Positions 37,282 through 46,369 of a DNA stretch of 64,000 bases are shown piece after piece (the stretch's first letter is position 1; each line of letters starts with the position of its first letter). Both the position numbers and the translations under genes were made by a program. This DNA is from Thermoplasmatota archaeon (lineage in GTDB: Archaea; Thermoplasmatota; Thermoplasmata; Thermoplasmatales; Thermoplasmataceae), in assembly GCA_023381355.1 (NCBI GenBank), contig JAMCUL010000004.1, positions 39,788-103,787 of the forward strand. The letters run 5' to 3'. Under the pieces are notes generated by a model, which saw only the letters and a program-made list of their open reading frames with translations, had not been told where the DNA came from and made no database searches.

Positions 37282-39231
37282 ATGGCTGAAACTGACGAAA
37301 TAAAGGAAATTCTCCCAACAGGAGAAAAATATCATCCCGGAATTGGCTCTTATGAAAAAGCGTACAGGGAATCGATTGAAAACCCTGACGAATTCTGGAG
37401 CCGTGCTGCTTCTATCGTAGACTGGGATAGAAAGTGGGACCGAGTACTTGACGATACCAATGCCCCATTTTACAGATGGTTTGTCAACGGAAAACTCAAT
37501 GTTTCGTATAACGCGGTTGACAGGCACGTACTGTCCCATCGGAGGAATAAAGCTGCTTACATGTGGATTGGGGAGAATGGAGAGGAGAAGATCATCACGT
37601 ATGACGGTCTTTACAGAAGGGTAAATAACCTTGCGGCCGCATTGATTAACCTTGGAATCAAGAAAGGAGACCGGATTCTCATATATCTACCCATGATACT
37701 GGAAGCCCCGGTTGCTATGCTTGCAGCCGCAAGAATAGGAGCAACATTCTCATTCGTTTTTGCGGGTTTCGGTGCATCTGCAATTGCTGAAAGAATCCAG
37801 GATGCAAAGGCTAAAATTGTCATAACAGCGGATGGAGGATTCCGAAACGGTAAAATCGTAGAACTAAAGAAGATAATGGATGAGGCACTGGAACAGACCT
37901 CCAGTGTAACAAATGTTATAGTTGTAAGGAGGACAGGCCATAATGTATCCATGGAAGAGGACAGGGATATCTGGTACCATGATATAGTTGGCGACAACAT
38001 GACTTACGTGAAGCCAGTGGAAATGGATTCAAATGATCCACTGTACATACTTTACACATCTGGAACCACAGGCAAGCCTAAAGGAGTTGTGCACGGAAAC
38101 GGTGGATACGCAGTCTGGGTGGCAAATACTTTAAAATGGGCATTCAATCCTGACGAGGATGACAGGTGGTGGTGTGCCGCAGATATCGGGTGGGTAACTG
38201 GCCACAGTTACATTGTTTTTGCACCGCTGATCCTTGGGCTCACCTCTATCATTTATGAAGGTTCAATAACCTATCCTGAACCTGACAGGCTATGGGAAAT
38301 TATTGAAAGATACAGGGTGAACATACTGTATACATCACCAACAGCCATAAGGACTCTCATGCGTTTTGGAGAGAAGTACCCAAAAATGCACGATCTTTCA
38401 ACCTTAAAGGTTCTTGGGACGGTTGGAGAACCAATAAACCCGGCTGCATGGAAATGGTATTATGAGCATATTGGCAGCTCCAAATGCCCAATAATTGATA
38501 CATACTGGCAAACTGAAACTGGGGGATTTGTAATCTCACCTTCAAATGGGCTCGGACTTCCTCCACTTAAGCCCGGATCGGCCACTTTTCCCATGCCAGG
38601 TATTGACCCGGTTATTCTCGATGAAAATGGTAATGAGGTACCTGCAGGCGAGAAAGGATACATTGCATACAGGAAGCCATGGCCAGGGATGTTTCTAACT
38701 CTCAATAATGACCCTGACAGATTCAAGAAGGTCTACTTCGAAAAGTTCAACGGGAAGTATTACTGCGGTGACTATGCAGTGAAAGACAGTGAAGGTTACT
38801 ACTGGCTCCTTGGCAGGGCTGATGAAGTGCTGAAGGTTTCAGGACACAGACTTGGAACAATTGAGATTGAGGATGCGCTCATATCATCTCATGAGGTAGC
38901 TGAGGCAGCAGTTTTTGGCAAACCTGACGAGACGAAAGGCGAATCCATAGTTGCATTTGTTGTAATCAAGGATCAATTCAGGGGAAATGGAGAAATTGTT
39001 TCCACGCTGAGAAAGAGGATCAGGGAGGAACTTGGTCCTATATACGTTCCTGAGGAAATTCACGTGGTCGACACCCTGCCAAAGACCAGAAGCGGAAAGA
39101 TAATGAGGAGGGTAGTGAAGGCTGTATCACTGGGGCAGGTGCCTGGTGACATCAGTACACTTGAAAGCTCTGCCTCAGTGGACGAAATCAAGACAGCCAT
39201 TGAGAGGTTCAAGAAAGTGGCAGATAAATAA
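37282..39231 (+). CDS. acs: Acetyl-CoA synthetase (AMP-forming)
   Basis: Enzyme of 649 residues that activates acetate to acetyl-CoA through acetyl-AMP. It has the P-loop-like YTSGTTGKPKGVVHGNGGY, the WWCAADIGWVTGHSY pocket, DTYWQTETGG, the hinge GRADEVLKVSGHRLGTIEIEDAL, and the C-terminal acetylation-site motif PKTRSGKIMRRV. It is full length. A TATA-like stretch (about 37250-37258) centres near 27 bases before ATG 37282. It is paired divergently with the SatP-type transporter. Confidence 0.95.
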   Translation: MAETDEIKEILPTGEKYHPGIGSYEKAYRESIENPDEFWSRAASIVDWDRKWDRVLDDTNAPFYRWFVNGKLNVSYNAVDRHVLSHRRNKAAYMWIGENGEEKIITYDGLYRRVNNLAAALINLGIKKGDRILIYLPMILEAPVAMLAAARIGATFSFVFAGFGASAIAERIQDAKAKIVITADGGFRNGKIVELKKIMDEALEQTSSVTNVIVVRRTGHNVSMEEDRDIWYHDIVGDNMTYVKPVEMDSNDPLYILYTSGTTGKPKGVVHGNGGYAVWVANTLKWAFNPDEDDRWWCAADIGWVTGHSYIVFAPLILGLTSIIYEGSITYPEPDRLWEIIERYRVNILYTSPTAIRTLMRFGEKYPKMHDLSTLKVLGTVGEPINPAAWKWYYEHIGSSKCPIIDTYWQTETGGFVISPSNGLGLPPLKPGSATFPMPGIDPVILDENGNEVPAGEKGYIAYRKPWPGMFLTLNNDPDRFKKVYFEKFNGKYYCGDYAVKDSEGYYWLLGRADEVLKVSGHRLGTIEIEDALISSHEVAEAAVFGKPDETKGESIVAFVVIKDQFRGNGEIVSTLRKRIREELGPIYVPEEIHVVDTLPKTRSGKIMRRVVKAVSLGQVPGDISTLESSASVDEIKTAIERFKKVADK

Positions 39232-39381
39232 CTGCCAGAAACCAATGGCTTAGTCATTTGACAATATGCGCAACACCAACAATTCATTTAACCAGGGTTT
39301 GTGGTGCTGGGATCCATATTGACATCGAACAGCGCGAACATATGAATCCAAATATTTTATACATGTTTAGAATGCCATGAG

Positions 39382-40530
39382 GTGCGAAGAGAACCGGTTC
39401 TTCTTACACTCACCAAATCACTGAGATCCTTTATTTTTGTGACAATGGCGGTAAGTTCTCCATACTACCTGTCACATTACGAATATGATTCACTGGAAAT
39501 AGGCACTGTTCTCTTCCTTAGCATTCTATCAACCAGCATTTTCGTCATATTTTATGGCAAGATCAGGAAATCACTTAGATTTAGATCCATTTTACTGTCT
39601 TCCCTTCTCATCATAGGATTCATAATACTCCTTGTTAAGCCAGATCCACTTTTCTATATTGCCGGCATCATTATAGGAGGCATATCACTCAGTGGAAGGG
39701 ATCTATCGGCATACCAGCCAATAGAGCAATACACTATAAGTCATTATGAAACCGATCAAAACCTTAAAAATAGGGCATTCTCAATTTATAACTTTGGCTC
39801 CTATGGTGCAGCTTCACTTGGGACCCTGTTTTTATTCCTGTTCGGCTCTCGGGTCTCCTTCATGGCAATATTCTTCCTCGATTTATGTCTTGCAATTGCC
39901 CAGATGGCATTATATATTTTTGTGGCTTTCCCGCATTTTGAAGCGGATGGCAAAAAACCAGAAATTCCCATTGAATTGAAAAGCGACGTATCCACCTTAA
40001 CTGCACTTTTTTCCATGGATGCAATAGGTGGGGGCCTGATCACAACATCGATACTCACGCTTTGGTTTAAAGCTGTTTATAATGTAGACCTCTCTTTGGC
40101 GGGATTCATATTTCTCGTAGTTAACATCCTTACGGCCATATCCATCCTGATTTCATCAAGAATACAGAACAGCATAGGACTAATAAGAACCATGGTCTTC
40201 ACGCACCTGGTCAGCAACGGTTTTCTCCTGTTCATGCCAATTATCCATAACCTCCTGTGGAGTGAGATATTCCTGTACCTGAGACAGACTACCAGCCAGA
40301 TGGATGTGCCGGCCAGGGACAGTTTCATCAATACCTTTATACCGAAGGAAGAAAGGATTAGCGCGAACTCAAGATTTACATCTGCAAGATCTGCATCCCA
40401 GATTCCTGGCCCATTACTTGGCGGACTGGCTATTGAAATAATGCCCTCCTCACTTATATTTGCAGCGGGAGGGATAAAAGCCATTTATGATCTCATTTTA
40501 TATAAGAAGTATTCCTGGTTCAGGACATGA
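39382..40530 (+). CDS. Major facilitator superfamily permease
   Basis: Membrane transporter of 382 residues with about ten to twelve helices; substrate unknown. The first helix is SLRSFIFVTMAVSSPYYLSH, and the family-type loop is SGRDLSAYQPIEQYTISHYETDQNLKNRAFSIYNFGSYGAASLG. A second half repeats the pattern, with RDSFINTFIPKEERISANSRFTSARSASQIPGPLLGG near the end. The start is a GTG at 39382; a TATA-like ATTTTATAC (39352-39361) centres 26 bases before it, fitting a leaderless mRNA. It stands alone. Confidence 0.85.
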   Translation: MRREPVLLTLTKSLRSFIFVTMAVSSPYYLSHYEYDSLEIGTVLFLSILSTSIFVIFYGKIRKSLRFRSILLSSLLIIGFIILLVKPDPLFYIAGIIIGGISLSGRDLSAYQPIEQYTISHYETDQNLKNRAFSIYNFGSYGAASLGTLFLFLFGSRVSFMAIFFLDLCLAIAQMALYIFVAFPHFEADGKKPEIPIELKSDVSTLTALFSMDAIGGGLITTSILTLWFKAVYNVDLSLAGFIFLVVNILTAISILISSRIQNSIGLIRTMVFTHLVSNGFLLFMPIIHNLLWSEIFLYLRQTTSQMDVPARDSFINTFIPKEERISANSRFTSARSASQIPGPLLGGLAIEIMPSSLIFAAGGIKAIYDLILYKKYSWFRT

Positions 40531-40722
40531 TTCACTGCAATTCCAGGGTTAATGAAAAAAAATCGATACCGAACTTAAGGATATCACACAATGATTCTAT
40601 TAATCCGGATCTCATAAAATATTGGATGTTGAAAGAAAGAGAAATGCAGGCATAACACTAAATTATCAAAAGAAAAAATATACATTTCACTTACTTCTGA
40701 TAAAAACCAAGATACATATGAA

Positions 40723-40795
40723 TGGGACCGTTGAGATTTGAACTCAAGTCACCAACACCCCAAGCTGGTAGGATACCAAGCTACCCCACGGTCCC
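40723..40795 (-). tRNA. tRNA-Pro (GGG)
   Basis: A full cloverleaf of 73 bases on the minus strand. The acceptor stem is GGGACCG with CGGTCCC, the anticodon arm is CCAGC-TTGGGGT-GTTGG giving anticodon GGG, and the T loop is GAGTTCAAATCTC. The discriminator base is A. No CCA is encoded. It lies just downstream of the ribosomal protein/rpoN cluster on the same strand. Confidence 0.95.
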
Positions 40796-40809
40796 CTGAG
40801 ATCTCCTGA

Positions 40810-41028
40810 TCAGGAGAAGGGCATAATTTCGTCTATAAGCTCAATGTGCGACAGAATCATTCTTCTACAGCAGTATCTGTCAAGGCCAAGGTCATCCATT
40901 ATCCGTGATATTTCCTCGGTAGTTGGCTCCCTGTTTCTGGACTTTATCTCACTTATTTGAGCCTCAAATCTGGTATAATCAGATGCGATAACCCTACCGC
41001 AGCTAAAACACCTTATGGGTATAATCAT
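40810..41028 (-). CDS. rpoN: DNA-directed RNA polymerase subunit N (Rpo10)
   Basis: Small zinc subunit of RNA polymerase, 72 residues. It starts MIIPIRCFSCGRVIASDY with the zinc CxxC, then LGLDRYCCRRMILSHIELIDEI, the standard RpoN layout. It follows rps9 by six bases, the conserved archaeal order rpl18e-rpl13-rps9-rpoN. The usual next genes rpoK and rps2 are not here; tRNA-Pro is. Confidence 0.96.
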   Translation of the reverse strand: MIIPIRCFSCGRVIASDYTRFEAQISEIKSRNREPTTEEISRIMDDLGLDRYCCRRMILSHIELIDEIMPFS

Positions 41029-41034
41029 CTCATA

Positions 41035-41454
41035 TCACCTGTAGGACTTCTGCCTCTTCGCCCTTGCGCCCCTTCCCATAGGTTTCTTTGGAAGCTTTCT
41101 TCTGATATCATTTACCATGATTGTCCTGTCATACTGCCTGTATATATCTTCTATAGTCTGATCATTCAGGAACTTAACTATTCCCTTTGCCATCGCTGTC
41201 CTTGACGCATCAACCTGACCGGTCATGCCGCCGCCACTGACCTCTACTTCCACATCAATGCCTGAAGCTTTCTCTCCTATGAGTGTTATGGGCTCCAGTA
41301 ACTTCTCTCTCAAAAGTGCAACAGGATATAACTCAATCGGGGTGCCATTTATCAAGAATCTCCCAGTACCCTTCCTCGTATAAGCCCGTGCGGTCGCGGT
41401 CTTCCTCTTTCCGGTGGTTATAACTATAACTGTGCCTGAAACTTTTTCACTCAA
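41035..41454 (-). CDS. rps9: 30S ribosomal protein S9
   Basis: Small-subunit ribosomal protein of 139 residues. Family features are TTGKRKTATARAYTRKGTGRFLIN at the N-terminus, VSGGGMTGQVDASRTAMAKGIV in the middle and the basic end KKPMGRGARAKRQKSYR. It overlaps rpl13 by eight bases, so translation is probably coupled. Confidence 0.96.
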   Translation of the reverse strand: MSEKVSGTVIVITTGKRKTATARAYTRKGTGRFLINGTPIELYPVALLREKLLEPITLIGEKASGIDVEVEVSGGGMTGQVDASRTAMAKGIVKFLNDQTIEDIYRQYDRTIMVNDIRRKLPKKPMGRGARAKRQKSYR

Positions 41455-41875
41455 CTACCTTCACCTCTCTACCCATGATCCTGGCCACCTCTGCAAGGGT
41501 TACATAACCGCTTACCTTTGTGTTCTTCGCTTTGTCGAGGATAACCTTCTCCACATCCCTGTACTCAGAAGGGACTCCATCATATACAATGCATCTCCTG
41601 AGGGCTTCCTTGCCTCTTGTAGTCTTTTTAGGAAGCATCTCACCTATTGACCTTTTAAGAATGGCTTTTGGGACTCGGGGGTAATAAGGACCTTTCCTTA
41701 CACTCCCTATATCCCTTCTTGAAAGAAATCTTTTCAGAACATACTTTCTGGATCCTGTCACAACTGTGTCTGCAGCATTCACAACAACGATTTTTTCGTC
41801 AGTGTTGAGAAGTTCCTTTGCGATTATGGTTGAAAGTCTCCCATAAATACAATTTGAAGCGTCTATAACTTTCAT
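41447..41875 (-). CDS. rpl13: 50S ribosomal protein L13
   Basis: Large-subunit ribosomal protein of 142 residues. It begins MKVIDASNCIYGRLSTIIAKELL, has VVVNAADTVVTGSRKYVLKRFL and the GPYYPRVPKAILKRSIGEMLPKKTTRGKEALRR motif of the family. It is four bases downstream of rpl18e and overlaps rps9. Confidence 0.96.
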   Translation of the reverse strand: MKVIDASNCIYGRLSTIIAKELLNTDEKIVVVNAADTVVTGSRKYVLKRFLSRRDIGSVRKGPYYPRVPKAILKRSIGEMLPKKTTRGKEALRRCIVYDGVPSEYRDVEKVILDKAKNTKVSGYVTLAEVARIMGREVKVVE

Positions 41876-41879
41876 ATAA

Positions 41880-42248
41880 TTACCTCATTACCTTTAGATT
41901 TGTCCCCTTGGGCTCCCTGTCTGCGATTGCATCTAGTGGTATAAACTCTCCCCCTGCCTCAGACATTTTCCTGAGTGCCTTCTCACTTATGTACAGGGCA
42001 GAAACCTTCAGTTTTTTCTCAACATAGCCGCCACCAAGAATCTTTCCAGGTACAACAACAGTATCTCCCTCGTTGCATAGTTTGGATATCTTGCCTATAT
42101 TTATTGATGCATAATTTCTTCTGGAACCTGCAATCCTTTCCGCAATATCCCTCCAGAGTGGAGTCTGGTTTTCCCTGGATACCGCATTAAGGTGCTCCAC
42201 TGTTTCTTTAACATTTGAATCAGTTTTGTTTGATGTTTTAATCGACAT
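41880..42248 (-). CDS. rpl18e: 50S ribosomal protein L18e
   Basis: Large-subunit ribosomal protein of 122 residues. The pattern is VSRENQTPLWRDIAERIAGSRRNYASINIGKISKL, then GDTVVVPGKILGGGYVEKKLKVSALYISEKALRKM. It is first in the rpl18e-rpl13-rps9-rpoN operon. ATG 42248 is favoured over the in-frame start at 42269 because the minus-strand TATA-like ATTATTTATG (42270-42279) centres 26 bases before it. Confidence 0.95.
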   Translation of the reverse strand: MSIKTSNKTDSNVKETVEHLNAVSRENQTPLWRDIAERIAGSRRNYASINIGKISKLCNEGDTVVVPGKILGGGYVEKKLKVSALYISEKALRKMSEAGGEFIPLDAIADREPKGTNLKVMR

Positions 42249-42297
42249 TTTAACCATCAGAATTGACACATAAATAATCTGAGATTAATAAGGTTTT

Positions 42298-43086
42298 TTA
42301 CTTATCCTTTATGTTTCTTCTTATCTCATCAATCAGTTCAGTTTTTGCTAAATCTATATTGCTTTGGTGATTAATGTCCACAGATGCCAGATCGATCTTC
42401 CTCAGTATTCCCATGATCCGGTGATATTCTGATCCACTCAGGGCAGCCCTCGAGAATAACCTTCGTAGCATTACCCTTGTGGACGGTATTTTGTGAACCG
42501 GAAAATTAACCTTCTGGCTGATCTCGATTATCCTGTCAACAAGAATCCCCATCTCCTCCCCACTTGCCCTCTCCTTGCCGGGAAAATCTACAGATTCCAG
42601 TTTCATTCCCTCATACATTATTATGGCGGCCGCATGCGATAGATTATAGATCGGATAGATTTCACTACCCGGAATTGTAATGAAAAAGTCGCATAATTCC
42701 AGCTCATGGTTCCTGAGTCCGTCTCCCTCCCTTCCCAGGAGGATACAAGTGGTCATGGAAGGGTCATAGTAGTTTGACCAGAAATAATCAGGTTTTACAG
42801 GAATTCGCCGGTAATCCTTTAAATTACGGGATGTAACGGATGATGTCCCAACGATTATATCGAAATCCTTTCTGAGGTTTGAAACAGACTCATAATATTT
42901 GCATCCATCAAGGAACGTGGATGCCTCCTTAGCCCTTGCATATGCGTCATCATCAAGGAAAGACTGTCCCACAAGAATCAGGTTTGAAAAATTTGTATTC
43001 TTCATAACCCTTGCGACTGCCCCTACGTTCCCCTGAACTTCGGGTTCAGTCAGGGCTATTGAAATTCTAGAATAATCAGGCTTCAT
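42298..43086 (-). CDS. TrmJ-like tRNA 2'-O-ribose methyltransferase (SPOUT)
   Basis: SPOUT-fold enzyme of 262 residues, close to TrmJ, which methylates the 2'-OH of tRNA position 32. Motif 1 is ISIALTEPEVQGNVGAVARVMKNTNFSNLILVG. The knot is built by ILLGREGDGLRNHELELCDFFITIPGSEIYPIYNLSHAAAIIMYE. The C-terminal tail is helical (FPVHKIPSTRVMLRRLFSRAALSG) and resembles the TrmJ dimerisation region. It overlaps the FKBP gene by 11 bases. Confidence 0.88.
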   Translation of the reverse strand: MKPDYSRISIALTEPEVQGNVGAVARVMKNTNFSNLILVGQSFLDDDAYARAKEASTFLDGCKYYESVSNLRKDFDIIVGTSSVTSRNLKDYRRIPVKPDYFWSNYYDPSMTTCILLGREGDGLRNHELELCDFFITIPGSEIYPIYNLSHAAAIIMYEGMKLESVDFPGKERASGEEMGILVDRIIEISQKVNFPVHKIPSTRVMLRRLFSRAALSGSEYHRIMGILRKIDLASVDINHQSNIDLAKTELIDEIRRNIKDK

Positions 43087-43846
43087 TGGCTGCTTCTTTC
43101 GGTTCTTCCTTACTCCCTTCCTCTTCCTTCATTGATTGATCCGCCTTTGGAGTTTCTGCTGGAACCTCCTCTGATTTTGGCTCATACTTCTCCACCATTG
43201 AGATTGTGTACTCCTTCAGGTATTTCCTGGTATTCTCCACAACCCTGTACTTGGCATCAAACCATTCCACATTGAACCTGAACTCTTCCGGAACTTCAAC
43301 TGTTATTTCATTCCCAGTTTCCTTAACATCAAACTTGTCAGAGCCGGGGGTGAAATTCTGATCAATCAGTGCCTTGATCTTCTCAGGAACAGAGTCTATC
43401 TTTGAAAGTATCTTGTACTTGTAAAAAACATCTTTGCCTGACCATGGATGATTGTAGTCCACAACAACCCTTCCAGGGCTCACTGACAAAACCTTTCCCC
43501 TTCTGTTATTTATCCTAACTTCCTGACCCGGAACAGGATCTATCTTGTTTCTCTGAAATTCTGCGTATGTATGTACTTTTATGTTTTTTGGATCCCTTAC
43601 ACCATATGCATTCTCTGCCTTGATCTCGACCTCATTCTCGTCTCCTGGATTGGCTTTCAATAAACTTTCGTTTATTTCCTTGAAAATATCCTCGGAACCT
43701 ACTATCAGGACTCCCTCATTATATTTTTGATCTGGATCGTAGATATCATTTGCCTTTGCCAGTTCCTCGTTGTTTGTTGCAACAAGCTGCTTGTCAGTAC
43801 CTATTCGCATTTCGAACGTAATTTTTACGAAATCTCCATTTTCCAT
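43076..43846 (-). CDS. FKBP-type peptidyl-prolyl isomerase (long archaeal form)
   Basis: Prolyl isomerase and chaperone of 256 residues. The FKBP part begins MENGDFVKITFEMRIGTD and is split by an inserted flap as in SlyD-type proteins (AENAYGVRDPKNIKVH, then RGKVLSVSPGRVVVDYNHPWSGKDVFYKYKI). A C-terminal domain of about 90 residues, rich in charged residues, ends in an acidic tail EEEGSKEEPKEAANEA. ATG 43846 is chosen because GGTGAT precedes it; the in-frame ATG at 43867 would place that site inside the gene. It is cotranscribed with the TrmJ-like gene. Confidence 0.9.
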   Translation of the reverse strand: MENGDFVKITFEMRIGTDKQLVATNNEELAKANDIYDPDQKYNEGVLIVGSEDIFKEINESLLKANPGDENEVEIKAENAYGVRDPKNIKVHTYAEFQRNKIDPVPGQEVRINNRRGKVLSVSPGRVVVDYNHPWSGKDVFYKYKILSKIDSVPEKIKALIDQNFTPGSDKFDVKETGNEITVEVPEEFRFNVEWFDAKYRVVENTRKYLKEYTISMVEKYEPKSEEVPAETPKADQSMKEEEGSKEEPKEAANEA

Positions 43847-43944
43847 TATATCACCGGAATAATTCATAGGTAATTTAGGATGATATTTAAAAGTATTCTG
43901 TTAGTGAAAGAGAATTTGATCAGCCTGGAATCCTGTCAGTCAAT

Positions 43945-45624
43945 CTACCGGTATATGGAGCCGATCTCGGCATCAATGAACAGTTCTGTTCCCACAGGAG
44001 GCTCCTCAAAAACTATTGCATTTGATATCAGGGTTTTTCCAGCATCTCTTATCATGGCCAGTATCTTTCTTTCAAGTCTTCCCCTGATCACGAACGCCTC
44101 ATAATTCTCAATCCATTTCTTATCACTGCTCAGGTCAGACCATGAGCCAATAAAAACTCCCCCCTTTCCTGCCTTTCCTGAATATGATTTCCCTTCCGGA
44201 TATCCTCTTCCAACAGGAACACCGACGTTTAGCAGCGAGACTCTTGATGTGCCGGAGAATAGGTATCTCTGGTTCCCTGAAACAAAAACAATTCTCTCGC
44301 CTTTTATCAGGACATTTGAACTGAGAAGTTCGTTTATTATCTGAACAGGAGTCATGTCTGTCCCCGGATTTTCCAGTAGATATGGCGTCACTGATCTCAG
44401 TATATTGATCTGGCCAGCCGTAATTGTCGACGCTGTAACGCCGATTATCTCGCATCCAGGCCTTACTGATGAGAGCATTCTTGCCGTATTTCCGGTTCCT
44501 GTGACGGCAACTATCCTGTGTGCACGCGATTCTCCTGCAATAACACGGGCCGCTCTTGCCATTGAATATGTTATTCTACTTCCGTAGAAATTCTCCGGTT
44601 CGGGATATGGCGGTGAATTCTGTTCCACGAAGAGTGCAGTCTCCCTCAGGGTCTTGACAGCCTGGAGAGGATACTTTCCAATTGCAGTTTCCTCAGACAG
44701 CATCAGGGCATCTGCATCATCCATTATTGCGTTTGTTACATCTGAAATTTCGGCCCTTGTTGCGCTCTCATTTTCCACCATGCTCTCCAGCATCTGTGTC
44801 GCAACTATAGTTGAAACCCCATAGGAATGAGATTCCCGTATTATCCTCTTCTGGCTCACAGTCACCTCATGCAGGGGCATTTCAACACCAAGATCTCCTC
44901 TTGCAACCATCAGGGAATCTGATGCCAATATTATTCCCTGAAGATTGTTCATCGCCTGCTGGGTCTCGATTTTTGCCACGATTCTTGTATCACCGTTTTG
45001 CTGGACAATCAGGTCATGAACGCTGTCGATTTCATCACGATTCTGTACGAATGAGAGGGCAACGAACTCTATTCCATTCTTGATGCTAAGGTCAAGATAC
45101 ATCCTGTCCCTTTCCTGGAGAATCCCAAGAGGAATGTATCTTCCAGGAACATTCATTCTTGCATTGTTTCTCAGATTCCCTGAATTTTCTGCAACTATTG
45201 TACACTGGTCCCCTGCTGAGGCCTTCACCACAGTGGATATCTTGCCATCCATGAATAGCACGTGATCGCCAGGCACCAGTATCTTAATAATTCCCTTTAC
45301 TGCAATTCTGATTTGGGAGGCAGTGGTTTCACTCACGGTATATTCCTGCCCCTCCTTTATTTCCAGAGAATCCTCCTTGAGTATTGCCCTGAGCTCGGGA
45401 CCCTTAAGGTCTACCATCAAGGCAACAGTTCGTCCATAATCTCTCCTGAATTTCTCCCTGACTGAGACAAGATAATCAAGCTCCTCAGGTGTGCTATGGG
45501 CCGTATTTAGCCTGAAACATGAAACCCCATTTTTTACCATTTCCAGCATCACCTTCTCATCCCGGCATGCAGGGCCGAAGGTGGCTACTATTTTCGTGCT
45601 CGGGAGTGTTTCGTTCTGCTGCAT
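43945..45624 (-). CDS. pyk: Pyruvate kinase with C-terminal extension
   Basis: Glycolytic enzyme of 559 residues converting PEP and ADP to pyruvate and ATP. Family motifs include IVATFGPACRDEK, MVDLKGPELRAI, VALSFVQNRDEID, IVAKIETQQAMNN (catalytic Lys), LMVARGDLGVEMP and ATQMLESM. After the normal end near residue 470 an extra piece of about 85 residues follows. It contains EAFVIRGRLERKILAMIRDAGKTLISNAIV and ends PVGTELFIDAEIGSIYR. This recalls the PEP-utiliser C-terminal domain of Bacillus-type pyruvate kinases, in shortened form and without its His. It stands alone, divergent from the HTH_10 regulator. Confidence 0.92.
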   Translation of the reverse strand: MQQNETLPSTKIVATFGPACRDEKVMLEMVKNGVSCFRLNTAHSTPEELDYLVSVREKFRRDYGRTVALMVDLKGPELRAILKEDSLEIKEGQEYTVSETTASQIRIAVKGIIKILVPGDHVLFMDGKISTVVKASAGDQCTIVAENSGNLRNNARMNVPGRYIPLGILQERDRMYLDLSIKNGIEFVALSFVQNRDEIDSVHDLIVQQNGDTRIVAKIETQQAMNNLQGIILASDSLMVARGDLGVEMPLHEVTVSQKRIIRESHSYGVSTIVATQMLESMVENESATRAEISDVTNAIMDDADALMLSEETAIGKYPLQAVKTLRETALFVEQNSPPYPEPENFYGSRITYSMARAARVIAGESRAHRIVAVTGTGNTARMLSSVRPGCEIIGVTASTITAGQINILRSVTPYLLENPGTDMTPVQIINELLSSNVLIKGERIVFVSGNQRYLFSGTSRVSLLNVGVPVGRGYPEGKSYSGKAGKGGVFIGSWSDLSSDKKWIENYEAFVIRGRLERKILAMIRDAGKTLISNAIVFEEPPVGTELFIDAEIGSIYR

Positions 45625-45757
45625 ATGCCATTAATGTGAAGAAGGATAAAAAAAGTTCCCCTCGTAAGGAAAATTCTCTAAAAAATAAAGATATTAATAT
45701 TGAAGAAGTGTTGTTTGAAAGTATTATATGCGTCAACACAATAAGTTGTGAGATAGC

Positions 45758-46369
45758 ATGGAGTATCCGATTGAAGCTGTGATTGAAGTTGAGAGGGATG
45801 ACTGCAAGATAACGGAGGCTATTATGTCCATGAACGGTGTGAGATCAATCTCGAGGCTGAAGATTGAGCCTGAGGAAACTCTTCACAGTGTAGAAAAGGA
45901 TTCCTTCGACGATAGGGATATGATTATTCTCAGGAGACTCTCCTCAAAGGTTGCAAAAGCCGGCCAGAACAAGGTATGGGTATATGGAAAGAGCTGTTCT
46001 GCCTGCAATGCCATGGCACTCAGCGATGCTGTTGTGCTCTCCAGCAGATCAATAGACAGAAAGAGAGTCCACTTCCGGGTACTTCTTCAAAGCCGTGGAT
46101 CTCTTCGAAAACTAATGAGGGATCTGGAGGCAAGGAATCTTAAACCAAGGATCATTGAAGGCCCTGATGAGATAAAGAACGAGATGTCAGAACGTGAATT
46201 CAGCGTCCTCAAGATGTGCTATGACCTGGGTTATTTTGAAAATGAGAGGGATGCATCCCTGACCGAGATAGCCAAGATTATGGGAATTTCCACATCGTCA
46301 CTGTCTGAAACCCTCAGGAGGGCAATGAAAAAGATCGTGAAGGACTATCTTAAGGGCAAGCAGATCTAG
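45758..46369 (+). CDS. HTH_10 (bacterio-opsin-activator-like) regulator
   Basis: Regulator of 203 residues. The C-terminal 55 residues are the HTH_10 domain: LSEREFSVLKMCYDLGYFENERDASLTEIAKIMGISTSSLSETLRRAMKKIV-type sequence. The N-terminal part has an ACT-like beta-alpha-beta appearance, and it carries a CSACN motif near residue 83 that could bind a metal or react with thiols. It faces away from pyruvate kinase and its stop overlaps the convergent aroF gene by four bases. A link to aromatic or central metabolism is only positional. Confidence 0.85.
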   Translation: MEYPIEAVIEVERDDCKITEAIMSMNGVRSISRLKIEPEETLHSVEKDSFDDRDMIILRRLSSKVAKAGQNKVWVYGKSCSACNAMALSDAVVLSSRSIDRKRVHFRVLLQSRGSLRKLMRDLEARNLKPRIIEGPDEIKNEMSEREFSVLKMCYDLGYFENERDASLTEIAKIMGISTSSLSETLRRAMKKIVKDYLKGKQI

